This document shows positions 24,569 to 32,277 of a stretch of DNA of 33,293 nucleotides, one piece after another (the stretch's first letter is position 1; every line of letters starts with the position of its first letter). The DNA comes from an uncultured Chloroflexales bacterium. GTDB taxonomy: Bacteria; Chloroflexota; Chloroflexia; Chloroflexales; Chloroflexaceae. A program made the translations under genes and the position numbers. Where the stretch lies: contig CALANA010000259.1 of assembly GCA_937925925.1 (NCBI GenBank), forward strand, positions 1 through 33,293. The letters are read 5' to 3'. The notes under the pieces are model-generated. The model did no database searches, was not told the DNA's origin, and saw only the letters and a program-made list of their open reading frames with translations.

Positions 24569-24873
24569 CAATATGACCCTTCCGCATGTTCTTGCCATTC
24601 GTCCTTCAACAAGACTGCGTCGCCTGCCTGCAGCAGGCAGGCGGCGGGGTGCGGGGGCCGCAGGCCCTGCATATGTTCCCGTTCTGGTGTGCGGCGCGGC
24701 TTTGCCGTACCCTCCCCCCCACCCCCCCGCAGGAAGGGCCAGGGGGGGGTGGCGGAGAGGCGTTGCATGCAACGCCTCTTCGCCCCACGACAGCTCTTTC
24801 CAGGGGAAGGCTCGTTGTCGTATGAGCAAGCGTAAGACGGACGAACGGATGCGGAAGGTCGACGTCACATTGG
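24569..24873. repeat. Dispersed repeat family A, long copy with imperfect inverted ends and palindromes
   Basis: The ends are CAATATGACCCTTCCGCATG and, on the opposite strand, CAATGTGACGTCGACCTTCC followed by GCAT, an imperfect terminal inverted repeat. Inside are a 10-bp stem (24622-24642), a G-rich core containing GGGGGCCGCAGGCCC, a C-run/G-run stretch (24714-24750) and a perfect 24-bp palindrome (24756-24779). Open frames here come from GC bias and are not genes. It fills the gap between the membrane-protein gene and moaA. The reverse complement matches 5581-5695. Confidence 0.7.
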
Positions 24874-24928
24874 TATAACTCCTGTAAATTAGTACTCTAA
24901 TGAGCGCTGATGGTAGCGCAACCTCTCT

Positions 24929-25990
24929 CTACCCGCCCAACTCCGACATACCACGCAGGGTTGGTACCACACCCTCAGGTAGTCCATGTCCCCAGGGTTT
25001 AATTGCTACGGCATGACGCACCAGTTGCTCAATTTGCTCCTGGGTTGCCCCACTGCGTATAGCTGCTCGCAAATCAACTTCCTCATCGCGGAGCAAGCAC
25101 AGATGCAACCGCCCATCGGCGGTCAAGCGCATACGATTACAGGTGGCACAAAACGGATCGGTCACACTGCTGATAAAGCCGATCTTACCTGGTGCCCCTG
25201 GAATGCGGTAGAGACGCGCCGGATCGCTGCTAGCCTGCCCTAGCGGCTCCAACGTCCCAAACGCCGCCTCAATCCGTTCCAATAGTTCGGTGCTACTGAT
25301 GACCCCCTCTTGCGCCAGACCCGTCACCCCGGTCAGCGGCATAACCTCAATAAAGCGAAACTCCCAGGGATACTGTGTGGTCAAGTTCGCCAGTTGCACC
25401 ACCTCATCGTCGTTCATCCCGCGCACAATCACGGCATTCAGTTTGATCGGCTGTAGACCCGCCGCAACCGCGGCTTCTATGCCAGCCCAGACATCTTCCA
25501 ACTTGCCACCACGTGTCATTTGCCGGAACTTCTGTGGATCAAGACTGTCAACACTAATGTTCACCCGATCTAGCCCGGCCGCTTTAAGCGGTGCCGCCAG
25601 ATGGCGCAGGCGCAGTGCATTAGTAGTCATCGCAATATGCTCGATACCAGGCATAGCCTTGATCAAGCGGATCAACTCCACCAGATCCTGGCGTAACGTC
25701 GGCTCACCGCCAGTCAGCCGAATTTTACGAAAGCCGGCCGCCGCCGCTGCACGCATAACCAGGAGCAACTCCTCATTGGTTAACAATTCAGGGCGGGGAG
25801 CAAACTGCATACCCTGCGCCGGCATGCAGTAGACACAGCGCATATTACAGCGATCAGTCAAAGAAACCCGGAGGTAATCGATCCGGCGTCCAAAGGAATC
25901 GCAGGCCGGCGTGTCTACCGCGTATCTGGGAATTTGACGCGGATCGTAAAAGAACAGCGGGATCATCCCCGCCATAGCCGAGTTGGACAT
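24929..25990 (-). CDS. moaA: GTP 3',8-cyclase MoaA (molybdenum cofactor biosynthesis)
   Basis: A radical SAM enzyme of 353 residues that turns GTP into 3',8-cyclo-7,8-dihydro-GTP, the first step to molybdopterin. The SAM-binding cluster is C48-x3-C52-x2-C55 (DRCNMRCVYCM). KIRLTGGEPTLR and NISVDSLDPQKF are standard family words. The C-terminal cluster that binds GTP is CATCNRMRLTADGRLHLC. The protein ends in Gly-Gly, the conserved tail needed for activity in this family. AGAGGT lies at a good distance before ATG 25990. No other moa or moe gene is in the window; the gene stands alone about 100 bases downstream of the Mrp/ApbC ATPase gene on the same strand and may share its transcript. Confidence 0.96.
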   Translation of the reverse strand: MSNSAMAGMIPLFFYDPRQIPRYAVDTPACDSFGRRIDYLRVSLTDRCNMRCVYCMPAQGMQFAPRPELLTNEELLLVMRAAAAAGFRKIRLTGGEPTLRQDLVELIRLIKAMPGIEHIAMTTNALRLRHLAAPLKAAGLDRVNISVDSLDPQKFRQMTRGGKLEDVWAGIEAAVAAGLQPIKLNAVIVRGMNDDEVVQLANLTTQYPWEFRFIEVMPLTGVTGLAQEGVISSTELLERIEAAFGTLEPLGQASSDPARLYRIPGAPGKIGFISSVTDPFCATCNRMRLTADGRLHLCLLRDEEVDLRAAIRSGATQEQIEQLVRHAVAIKPWGHGLPEGVVPTLRGMSELGG

Positions 25991-26092
25991 CGTTGTACCT
26001 CTTTCTAATCGTCGATCAGGGAGGATCGATCATCCCTGATACGCGCACGTGAATCTTCCTCTTGCGCTCTGCGATTGCACACTGGCGGCAAC

Positions 26093-27178
26093 TCAGGCGA
26101 ATGCCATCACGCTAATCCGGGCCGCCAATTGCTGTGCCACTTGCCGAAAGATCTCGGCATACGAATCGGGCAAATTACCAACGACGGCCGGAATACCCTG
26201 ATCGCCGCCAGCCCGGATAGACATGCCGAGTGGAATCTGGCCGAGGAGTGGCACCTGTAACTGATCGGCCAGACGCTCGGCACCGCCGGTACCAAAGATG
26301 TCATAACGTTTGCCAGTGTCGGGAGCAATGAAATAGGACATATTCTCCACTATGCCAAGCAAGGGTACATTGACTTTGCGGAACATCTGCATTGCCTTAA
26401 TCACATCAATCGTGGCAACGGTCTGTGGCGTGGTGACGATCAAGGCACCTGTCAGCGGTAGCGACTGCGCCAGCGTCAGCGCCACATCCCCCGTACCAGG
26501 CGGCATATCAACCACGAGATAATCGAGCGGTGCCCAGGCGACATTGTAGAGAAACTGCCGCAAGAGTTGCGTCACCATTGGCCCACGCCAGATCACTGGC
26601 TGGCTTTCATCAATCAAAAACCCGATCGAAATCAGTTTGATACCATGTGCCTCCAATGGCACCATCATGGCCTGCCCCTGTGCGGTTTCAAACGCCTCAG
26701 GCTGACCGCTGGCACCTAGCATGAGGGGTACCGAAGGCCCAAACACGTCCGCGTCAAGCAAGCCCACATTGGCCCCCTCCTGGGCCAGCGCGACAGCCAT
26801 ATTCGCTGCCACAGTCGATTTGCCGACCCCACCCTTGCCAGCAGCCACGGCAATCACGTTGGCTACCCCTGGAATGGCTGATTGATCAGGAATACCACTG
26901 TTAGGCCGCACAACGGCGGTAAAATCAATCGTGATCGCACTCACCCCAGGAATACGGCCGACGACAGCCTCACACTCTTCACGGATCTGATCCTTCAGCG
27001 GACACGCCGGCGTCGTTAGCTCAACCGTAAAGGCGACCGCACCGCCTTTGATGACCACCTCCTTGATCATTTTGCGTGAAACCAGGTCGCCACCAAGTTC
27101 AGGCTCCTGCACGGTTCGTAGGGCATCCAGCACCTGCTGCTCGGTCACGAGACTCTCGCCCTTTGAAAATAGCGCCAT
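26093..27178 (-). CDS. apbC: Mrp/ApbC (NBP35-type) iron-sulfur carrier ATPase, without the usual CxxC
   Basis: A 361-residue protein. Residues about 10-92 are a MIP18/DUF59 domain (VLDALRTVQEPELGGDLVS, LTTPACPLKDQIRE). The rest is a deviant-Walker P-loop ATPase: AAGKGGVGKSTVAANMAVAL (about 113-131), then LLDADVFGPSVP and VVDMPPGTGDVALTLAQ. In E. coli Mrp and eukaryotic NBP35 an iron-sulfur cluster is held by CxxC after ENMS; here that site reads ENMSYFIAPDTGKRYDIFG, with no cysteine. It may deliver clusters by other residues or have another role. This is unrelated to the Mrp antiporter despite the shared name. The ATG at 27178 has AGGGGG eight bases upstream; a GTG two codons earlier is possible. 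Confidence 0.93.
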   Translation of the reverse strand: MALFSKGESLVTEQQVLDALRTVQEPELGGDLVSRKMIKEVVIKGGAVAFTVELTTPACPLKDQIREECEAVVGRIPGVSAITIDFTAVVRPNSGIPDQSAIPGVANVIAVAAGKGGVGKSTVAANMAVALAQEGANVGLLDADVFGPSVPLMLGASGQPEAFETAQGQAMMVPLEAHGIKLISIGFLIDESQPVIWRGPMVTQLLRQFLYNVAWAPLDYLVVDMPPGTGDVALTLAQSLPLTGALIVTTPQTVATIDVIKAMQMFRKVNVPLLGIVENMSYFIAPDTGKRYDIFGTGGAERLADQLQVPLLGQIPLGMSIRAGGDQGIPAVVGNLPDSYAEIFRQVAQQLAARISVMAFA

Positions 27179-27228
27179 GCACACATCCCCCTATACAATC
27201 TTTAGTAAATATAAAGAGGTCAATACAT

Positions 27229-27256
27229 AATATACCAAGCTTACATGATTCGTAAA
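27229..27256 (-). promoter_or_regulatory. Candidate promoter for apbC (and perhaps moaA)
   Basis: On the minus strand TTTACG (27256-27251) and TATATT (27234-27229) are 16 bases apart, about 50 bases before the apbC start. Further up, TGCTATAAT on the minus strand (27463-27455) is an extended -10 alternative. Confidence 0.4.
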
Positions 27257-27869
27257 AACCGGAGGCTCGGCTTTAGCCTGAGTATTGCTCCGTCCTGGCT
27301 AAAACTGGACTCCGATGTACTATTGCGATAGGCTTATAACCAGAATCGAAAAAAGACATATTTCTACGACACCTGGCCTATGCATGTCATAGACCATCGT
27401 TTGCGGTCAGACTCTACGCACACTGGTTGCATTTGCTTACCGGGAATTGTTTCTATTATAGCATATATAGCATAGTTTCAAAAGAAACGGCTATCGTAAT
27501 ACAGCAATTTTCTGTCAGTGTAACCGTTCAGGTGGTTGGTTTGGAGGAACAGTGCCGCTCCAGGAGTTTCTTTTTCGGCCTGTTCTGGTGGCTTTGCCGC
27601 CCAAACGGGCCGAAAAAGGGTTTTGCAGGGGCCTGCGGCCCCCGCAAAACCCGCTGACGAACGTTCCCCTGAACGGTTACATGTCAGTTATGAAAAACAT
27701 GGGAGTCCTGGCTTTGTACCAATTTGGTTGCGACCTTCTGCATCCTGTCGACTCCCCCGCTCAGAGGCATGGAAGGCAGGCGACCCCTTCTGCATATCAG
27801 AACGGACGTGGTGGGTCATCAACGTGCCTGGCATTATCCACACAACAGCACCGTGTCAGGTTGATTGCC
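27257..27869. other. Gene-free region with two strong hairpins between apbC and rel
   Basis: No protein-like frame is present. Two hairpins stand side by side: an 11-bp perfect stem (CTTTTTCGGCC at 27570-27580 with GGCCGAAAAAG at 27608-27618) and a 14-position stem with one mismatch and TGC loop (27620-27633 with 27637-27650). The second shares GGGGCCTGCGGCCCC with family A, and the first encloses GTTCTGGTGGCTTTGCCG, also related to family A. AT-rich bases 27430-27480 could hold divergent promoters. Confidence 0.55.
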
Positions 27870-27898
27870 TTGACAAGCTCGTAGCCCCGTGCTATGCT
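27870..27898 (+). promoter_or_regulatory. Sigma-70-type promoter for rel
   Basis: TTGACA (27870-27875) and TATGCT (27893-27898) are separated by 17 bases. Transcription would begin near 27905, giving a leader of about 300 bases before the rel start. Confidence 0.65.
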
Positions 27899-28205
27899 TT
27901 TCCTATTATCTTATAACAATGTCTGAACGCGATCAAAGGAGATTGCCATTACTCAGTGCCAAACATTCTGCTTTTCACCAGGCAATTAGCAACACAACGC
28001 TAACCACAGCACTGTCAGATATGTATCGGAGCAAAGTCAGGCAGGCTGTGCAACAGCCAGAGCGCAGTGGCTCAAGCCGACTCTCGCATCCGTTTTTCGG
28101 TTTAGATTGGGCAAGTCTGCACCAGGTTATCTTCAGAATATCAGGCTCATATGCCGCCTGAACCTGGGTATCGCGCTCTTGATCAGCGCTGGAAGGATGG
28201 CCGCC
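27899..28205 (+). other. Long leader of rel, with a possible 80-codon upstream frame
   Basis: A frame from ATG 27919 to a stop at 28161 (MSERDQRRLPLLSAKHSAFH onward) lies wholly in the predicted leader. It has no ribosome site before its ATG and I recognise no family; AAAGGAG at 27935-27941 lies inside it. I see no known riboswitch or clear attenuator. Confidence 0.35.
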
Positions 28206-30563
28206 ATGGACACAACCTTCACACCTGCGGTCGGTGACGTACATGCTACGACCGATTTGCACTTTTCAGGCTCCGGGCACAATGACACAACTGTAGTTGC
28301 TAATCATCTGCCTGTACGTCCTGCGCCCACTGCTCTTTCTACGTCCAGTAATGGCAGGAATGGTTCACCTGCTGCTGATCAGTTTACCCCCTCACCTACC
28401 ATTCTCTACAGCCCAACCGTCGATGCGCTTATTAGTCGTCTCCACTCCTATTATCCTGATGCTGAGGAAAATATAATGCGGCGCGCCTACGCCTTTGCCC
28501 ACGCCGCACATGAGGGCCAGAAACGGCGTAGCGGCGAACCGTATATTGACCATCCCGTGGCCGTAGCCAGTATCCTCCTCGATTTGCAGATGGATACTGG
28601 CTCAATTGTTGCGGCATTGTTGCACGATGTGGTGGAAGATACCAGCATCTCCCTGGAACAGATTACACGTGAATTTGGCGCAGAAATAGCCCATCTGGTT
28701 GATGGTGTCACGAAGCTATCGGTGCTGGAGGCACAGAGCAAGGAAGAGGCGCAGGCGGGCACCTATCGCAAAATGTTTATTGCGATGGCCGACGATCCGC
28801 GGGTGGTGCTGATTAAACTGGCTGACCGGCTGCACAACATGCGCACTCTCGGCGCAACTCCGCCCGAACAACAACAGCGTGTAGCCCGCGAAACATTGGA
28901 AATTTATGCGCCGCTGGCGCACCGCCTTGGCATCTGGCAGATCAAGTCTGAACTGGAAGACCTGGCGTTTAAGACCCTTCAACCGGAAAAATACCGCCAG
29001 ATTGCCCAGCAACTGCTGCTACGTCGTGATGCCCGCGAGCGGATTATTCAACGTGTTATCTCCCGTCTGAAGCAAGTGCTGGAAAAAGAAAATATTGCCG
29101 CCACTATTAGCGGGCGTCCCAAACATATCTACTCGATCTATCGCAAGATGGAACGCAAAGGTGTGAGCCTGGATCAGATCTACGATCTGCTAGCCGTGCG
29201 CGTGATTGTCAACGAAGTTGGCGAATGTTACCGTGTGCTGGGCATTGTGCATAATATCTGGACACCAGTTCTCTCCGAGTTTGATGATTATATTGCCGTA
29301 CCAAAAGAGAGTATGTATCGTTCGCTGCATACAACGGTACTTATTCCGGGTGGTACGCCCTGTGAAGTACAGATCCGCACCCACGAGATGCACGAGGTTG
29401 CCGATCACGGGATCGCGGCCCACTGGCGCTACAAAGAAGGCTTTGGCAAGAGTGATAGTAGTTTTGAGACCAAGCTTACCTGGCTGCGCAGCTTGATCGA
29501 CTGGCGGCGCGAATTGACCGATGCCCGCGAGTTCGTGGAGAGCATCAAAGCCGATGTGTTTGAAGATCAGGTGTATGTGTTTACACCCAAAGGTAAAATC
29601 ATTGATCTGCCTGTTGGTAGCACACCGGTCGATTTTGCCTATCGTATTCATAGTGAGGTTGGTCATCGCTGTGTGGGCGCGAAAATTAACGGGCGGATGG
29701 TCTCACTGGATTATCAACTGCGCAGTGGCGAAATTGTGCAGATTATGACCAGCAAAACTTTGCGTGGGCCAAGCCGCGACTGGCTCAACTTTGTCAAGAC
29801 CAGCAGCGCCCGCAATCACATTCGGCGCTACTTTCGGCGGCAGGAGCGGGATGAGAATATTGCAGCCGGACGCGATCTGCTGGAGAAGGAGTTGAAGCGC
29901 CTTGGCCTCACGGCCCTGTCTTTTGAGGAGATTGTGTCAATCTGGAATGCGCGCAGTGTCGAAGACCTGTTTGCCCTGGTTGGCACCGGGGAAACTACGG
30001 CCCGTCAGGTGGTACAGAAGGTGCTGGCGCAGCGGGCGGTGCCTCAAGATGACGAACTCGCGCTCTTGCCGAACTTTACTCCCCCTACCCGCACCAGTGC
30101 CCCCGGCATCAAGGTGCGTGGCACGGGTGATGTGCTGACCCGACTGGCGAAGTGTTGCAATCCAGTTGTGGGTGAGCCAATTGTCGGCTATGTTACGCGC
30201 GGGAAGGGGATCACTATTCATCGTGCCGATTGTCGCACTATTTTGAATGAACGTAGCAAAGAACGGCTGATTGATGTTACCTGGGGTGGAGATAAACCGC
30301 AAGGCTACCCGGTACCGGTGCGCATCGAGTCGTGGGATCGGGTCGGGTTGTGGCGTGATATATCGGCGACTATCGCGGACGCCGGGATCAATATCGAAGA
30401 GTTGCACCAGGCCCCGACACGTAAGGCCGGGCGTACCGTGTTGATTGTGCAGATGACTATCCAGAGTCTAAGCCAGTTGACGATGATCCTGGATAAGCTC
30501 AACCGAGTTCCCGATGTTATTGAGGCTCGCCGCGAGAGTCAGGCCGTTTCGGTGAACATCTAA
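28206..30563 (+). CDS. rel: Rel/SpoT-family (p)ppGpp synthetase/hydrolase
   Basis: A long RelA/SpoT homologue of 785 residues that makes and probably degrades (p)ppGpp, the stringent-response signal. The first 70 residues are low-complexity. The HD hydrolase domain follows, with AYAFAHAAHEGQKRRSGEPY, intact H140-D-V-V-E-D145 and KLADRLHNMRTLG. The synthetase domain has YSIYRKMERKGVS, YDLLAVRVIV and YRSLHTTVL. Next are TGS (VFTPKGKIIDLPVGSTPVDF), a helical region, a conserved-cysteine domain (LAKCCNPVVGEPIVGY, TIHRADC), and an ACT domain (DRVGLWRDISATIADAGINI). The loop before YIAVPK reads E358-F-D-D, the acidic form known from synthesis-only RelA. The ATG at 28206 is nine bases after GGAAGG; ATG 28197 and a far TTG at 28107 are less likely. 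Confidence 0.95.
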   Translation: MDTTFTPAVGDVHATTDLHFSGSGHNDTTVVANHLPVRPAPTALSTSSNGRNGSPAADQFTPSPTILYSPTVDALISRLHSYYPDAEENIMRRAYAFAHAAHEGQKRRSGEPYIDHPVAVASILLDLQMDTGSIVAALLHDVVEDTSISLEQITREFGAEIAHLVDGVTKLSVLEAQSKEEAQAGTYRKMFIAMADDPRVVLIKLADRLHNMRTLGATPPEQQQRVARETLEIYAPLAHRLGIWQIKSELEDLAFKTLQPEKYRQIAQQLLLRRDARERIIQRVISRLKQVLEKENIAATISGRPKHIYSIYRKMERKGVSLDQIYDLLAVRVIVNEVGECYRVLGIVHNIWTPVLSEFDDYIAVPKESMYRSLHTTVLIPGGTPCEVQIRTHEMHEVADHGIAAHWRYKEGFGKSDSSFETKLTWLRSLIDWRRELTDAREFVESIKADVFEDQVYVFTPKGKIIDLPVGSTPVDFAYRIHSEVGHRCVGAKINGRMVSLDYQLRSGEIVQIMTSKTLRGPSRDWLNFVKTSSARNHIRRYFRRQERDENIAAGRDLLEKELKRLGLTALSFEEIVSIWNARSVEDLFALVGTGETTARQVVQKVLAQRAVPQDDELALLPNFTPPTRTSAPGIKVRGTGDVLTRLAKCCNPVVGEPIVGYVTRGKGITIHRADCRTILNERSKERLIDVTWGGDKPQGYPVPVRIESWDRVGLWRDISATIADAGINIEELHQAPTRKAGRTVLIVQMTIQSLSQLTMILDKLNRVPDVIEARRESQAVSVNI

Positions 30564-30807
30564 CTGTAGAGGCTTGCCAGTACTACCGTTGCCGTTCGCT
30601 GTCCTGGGCATTCGACCGCCCCCACGCCGAAGAGTCTGAAGGCTACGGCTCGCGTTCCGAAGGCCGCTTCAGTGGCTTACTGGAGACGGCGCAGCCTGGC
30701 TTCGCAACCATAGTCCCTGGCTTGAGTCACCGGGCGAGTACGCAAGCAAAGACACGGTCAACGGTAGTGCTACAGCACCACGAATAACACCTGATCGGTC
30801 TGTTTTT
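30564..30807. repeat. Gene-free stretch with an inverted-repeat pair after rel
   Basis: ACTACCGTTG at 30582-30591 recurs inverted at 30759-30768, and the match continues weakly inward (CCGT on both sides). The 187-bp unit holds only short local hairpins and no gene. It may be another small non-coding element; no second copy is visible here. A terminator for rel was not found. Confidence 0.45.
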
Positions 30808-30956
30808 GTACCTGTTCACCCTCAAGGGCACATGCCCGCCTGGGAGCGTGGGCAGCGTGCCCGTACGTGCATGCATGATGATGGGCGGGACGCCCGCGCT
30901 CCCAGGCGTAACATGAACGCTGACGACCGCGCTTACCCCCAGATGAGAACAGGTAC
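30808..30956. mobile_element. MITE-like palindromic element, family C copy 2
   Basis: The ends are GTACCTGTT and AACAGGTAC, matching copy 1 at 11541-11685. The internal hairpin is GCCTGGGAGCG ... CGCTCCCAGG (about 30838-30905), followed by GAACGCTGAC and CGCTTACCCCCAGATG as in copy 1. The 9-bp direct repeat CTGTTTTTG stands on both sides (30800-30808 and 30957-30965), which could be a target-site duplication. The element ends 31 bases before the glycosylase start. Confidence 0.72.
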
Positions 30957-30986
30957 CTGTTTTTGGTGCAAGCAATAAAGCATCCT

Positions 30987-31970
30987 ATGCCGCTAGAGTT
31001 ACCCGATAGCCACGATCTGACGTTGTTGCAGCAGCGCCTGATCGACTGGTTCGCCAGTACTGCCCGTGACCTGCCCTGGCGCCATACCCGCGACCCTTAT
31101 CGTATCCTGGTGGCCGAAATGATGCTGCAACAGACCCAGGTTGATCGCGTTCTGCCGCGCTATACTGCCTTTCTGGAAGTGTTTCCAGGCCTTGAAACAC
31201 TTGCGAAAGCACCCACTGCCACAGTGATCCAGATGTGGGCCGGCCTTGGCTACAACCGACGCGCTGTTAATCTCCAACGCGCTGCACGGGTGGTACTGGC
31301 TGAACATGGCGGCATATTTCCCCAGGATGTGACGCGGTTGCAACAACTGCCAGGCATCGGGCCATACACTGCCGGGGCCATCGCCTGTTTTGCCTTTGAA
31401 CAGGATGTTGCCTTTATGGACACCAATATCCGGCGCGTGTTGCGCCGCATCCTGGTTGGGCCAGACAGTACCAACCAGCCGTCCGGTGATCGTCTGTTAC
31501 TTCCACTGGCACAGGCACTTATTCCCCCTGGACAGGGATGGACATGGAACCAGGCACTGATGGAACTGGGCGCACTGATCTGCACAGCCGCCGCACCAGC
31601 TTGCCAACGTTGCCCACTTCGCGTGCATTGCCACGCCTATACTGCCTGGCGCAATGCCGATGAGCAAGCCTTTAGCGGCTCGGCCGAGATTATCGACTAT
31701 ACGACAACACGTCAGCGCACCGTGCGGCGCGTTGCAGAACAGCGTGGCGAAGCGTTCGTTGGCTCGAATCGTTACTACCGTGGGCGGCTCATCGCTATCT
31801 TGCGGGAACTCGCACCTGGCACCACGCTATCATTGCCACAACTTGGTGCCCAAATACGCGCCGATTACACGGATGATCACCAGAGCTGGTTACAGTCGCT
31901 TCTGGCTGGATTGGCGCGTGATGGTCTGGTGGAACTGGTTGATGATCGCGTGCGCTTGCCAACAGAATGA
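30987..31970 (+). CDS. mutY: A/G-specific adenine DNA glycosylase MutY-like, without NUDIX domain
   Basis: A 327-residue base-excision repair enzyme that removes adenine mispaired with 8-oxoguanine. The catalytic residues are in place: Glu44 in AEMMLQQTQVDR and Asp145 in AFMDTNIRRVLR. The helix-hairpin-helix motif is LPGIGPYTAGAIA. The iron-sulfur cluster has the exact C-x6-C-x2-C-x5-C spacing (C199, C206, C209, C215). After the cluster, about 110 residues remain; they lack the usual MutT-like (NUDIX) domain that recognises 8-oxoguanine and look instead like a short winged-helix-type region (RGRLIAILRELAPGTTLSLP). A TTG at 30963 is the longest start; I chose ATG 30987. The MITE copy just upstream means its promoter, if separate, lies in or before the element. 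Confidence 0.92.
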   Translation: MPLELPDSHDLTLLQQRLIDWFASTARDLPWRHTRDPYRILVAEMMLQQTQVDRVLPRYTAFLEVFPGLETLAKAPTATVIQMWAGLGYNRRAVNLQRAARVVLAEHGGIFPQDVTRLQQLPGIGPYTAGAIACFAFEQDVAFMDTNIRRVLRRILVGPDSTNQPSGDRLLLPLAQALIPPGQGWTWNQALMELGALICTAAAPACQRCPLRVHCHAYTAWRNADEQAFSGSAEIIDYTTTRQRTVRRVAEQRGEAFVGSNRYYRGRLIAILRELAPGTTLSLPQLGAQIRADYTDDHQSWLQSLLAGLARDGLVELVDDRVRLPTE

Positions 31971-31971
31971 C

Positions 31972-32008
31972 AGGAGTAGCCTGGCCTGTAAACGGGCGAG
32001 CTACTCCT
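31972..32008 (+). terminator. Hairpin after mutY
   Basis: AGGAGTAGC and GCTACTCCT form a perfect 9-bp stem around 19 bases, starting two bases after the stop. No clear T-run follows, so it may act as a transcript-end stabiliser or a bidirectional terminator. Confidence 0.5.
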
Positions 32009-32153
32009 TAACAAAGCCCGCCTGCACAGGCTATCGGTACGGCCTGTGCGCTGCCGTCGCCCGATACGTTACCATCCGGGCACACACGACTGGTGTTTCA
32101 CCATCATAGATGTGCCGGACATCCTCCTATCGGCTATGCTGAACCTATCGCAG

Positions 32154-32243
32154 TTAGACGTCGGTCGCGGTGGTCGTGCCATCGCTCAACCGGTTGCCCG
32201 CCGCGTCGTACGTCCCGTCGATCACCGGGTTGGCATCATTATG
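32154..32243 (-). pseudogene. Remnant of a YD-repeat (RHS-type) protein
   Basis: On the minus strand one frame reads NPVIDGTYDAAGNRLSDG followed by TTTATDV and a stop. YDAAGNRLS is the classic YD repeat of RHS and wall-associated proteins. Neither the upstream nor downstream sequence carries more such repeats, so it is a scrap about 30 codons long. The rest of 32009-32277 shows nothing else recognisable. Confidence 0.6.
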
Positions 32244-32277
32244 GTTGCATGGACGACTGAAGTGGAGATCATCACGT

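Noticed and set aside
24533..24878. Several overlapping open frames on both strands near 24.5-24.9 kb
   Set aside because: All lie in the family A element; GC-rich palindromes create long frames without protein character.
27427..27916. Open frames of 76-126 codons upstream of rel
   Set aside because: They cross two strong hairpins and a predicted promoter, and carry no recognisable sequence.
29190..29666. 158-codon minus-strand frame inside rel
   Set aside because: Shadow of the conserved synthetase and TGS regions.
30564..30960. Possible tRNA or small RNA gene after rel
   Set aside because: Several short hairpins are present but no cloverleaf or known RNA motif; the second half is the family C element.
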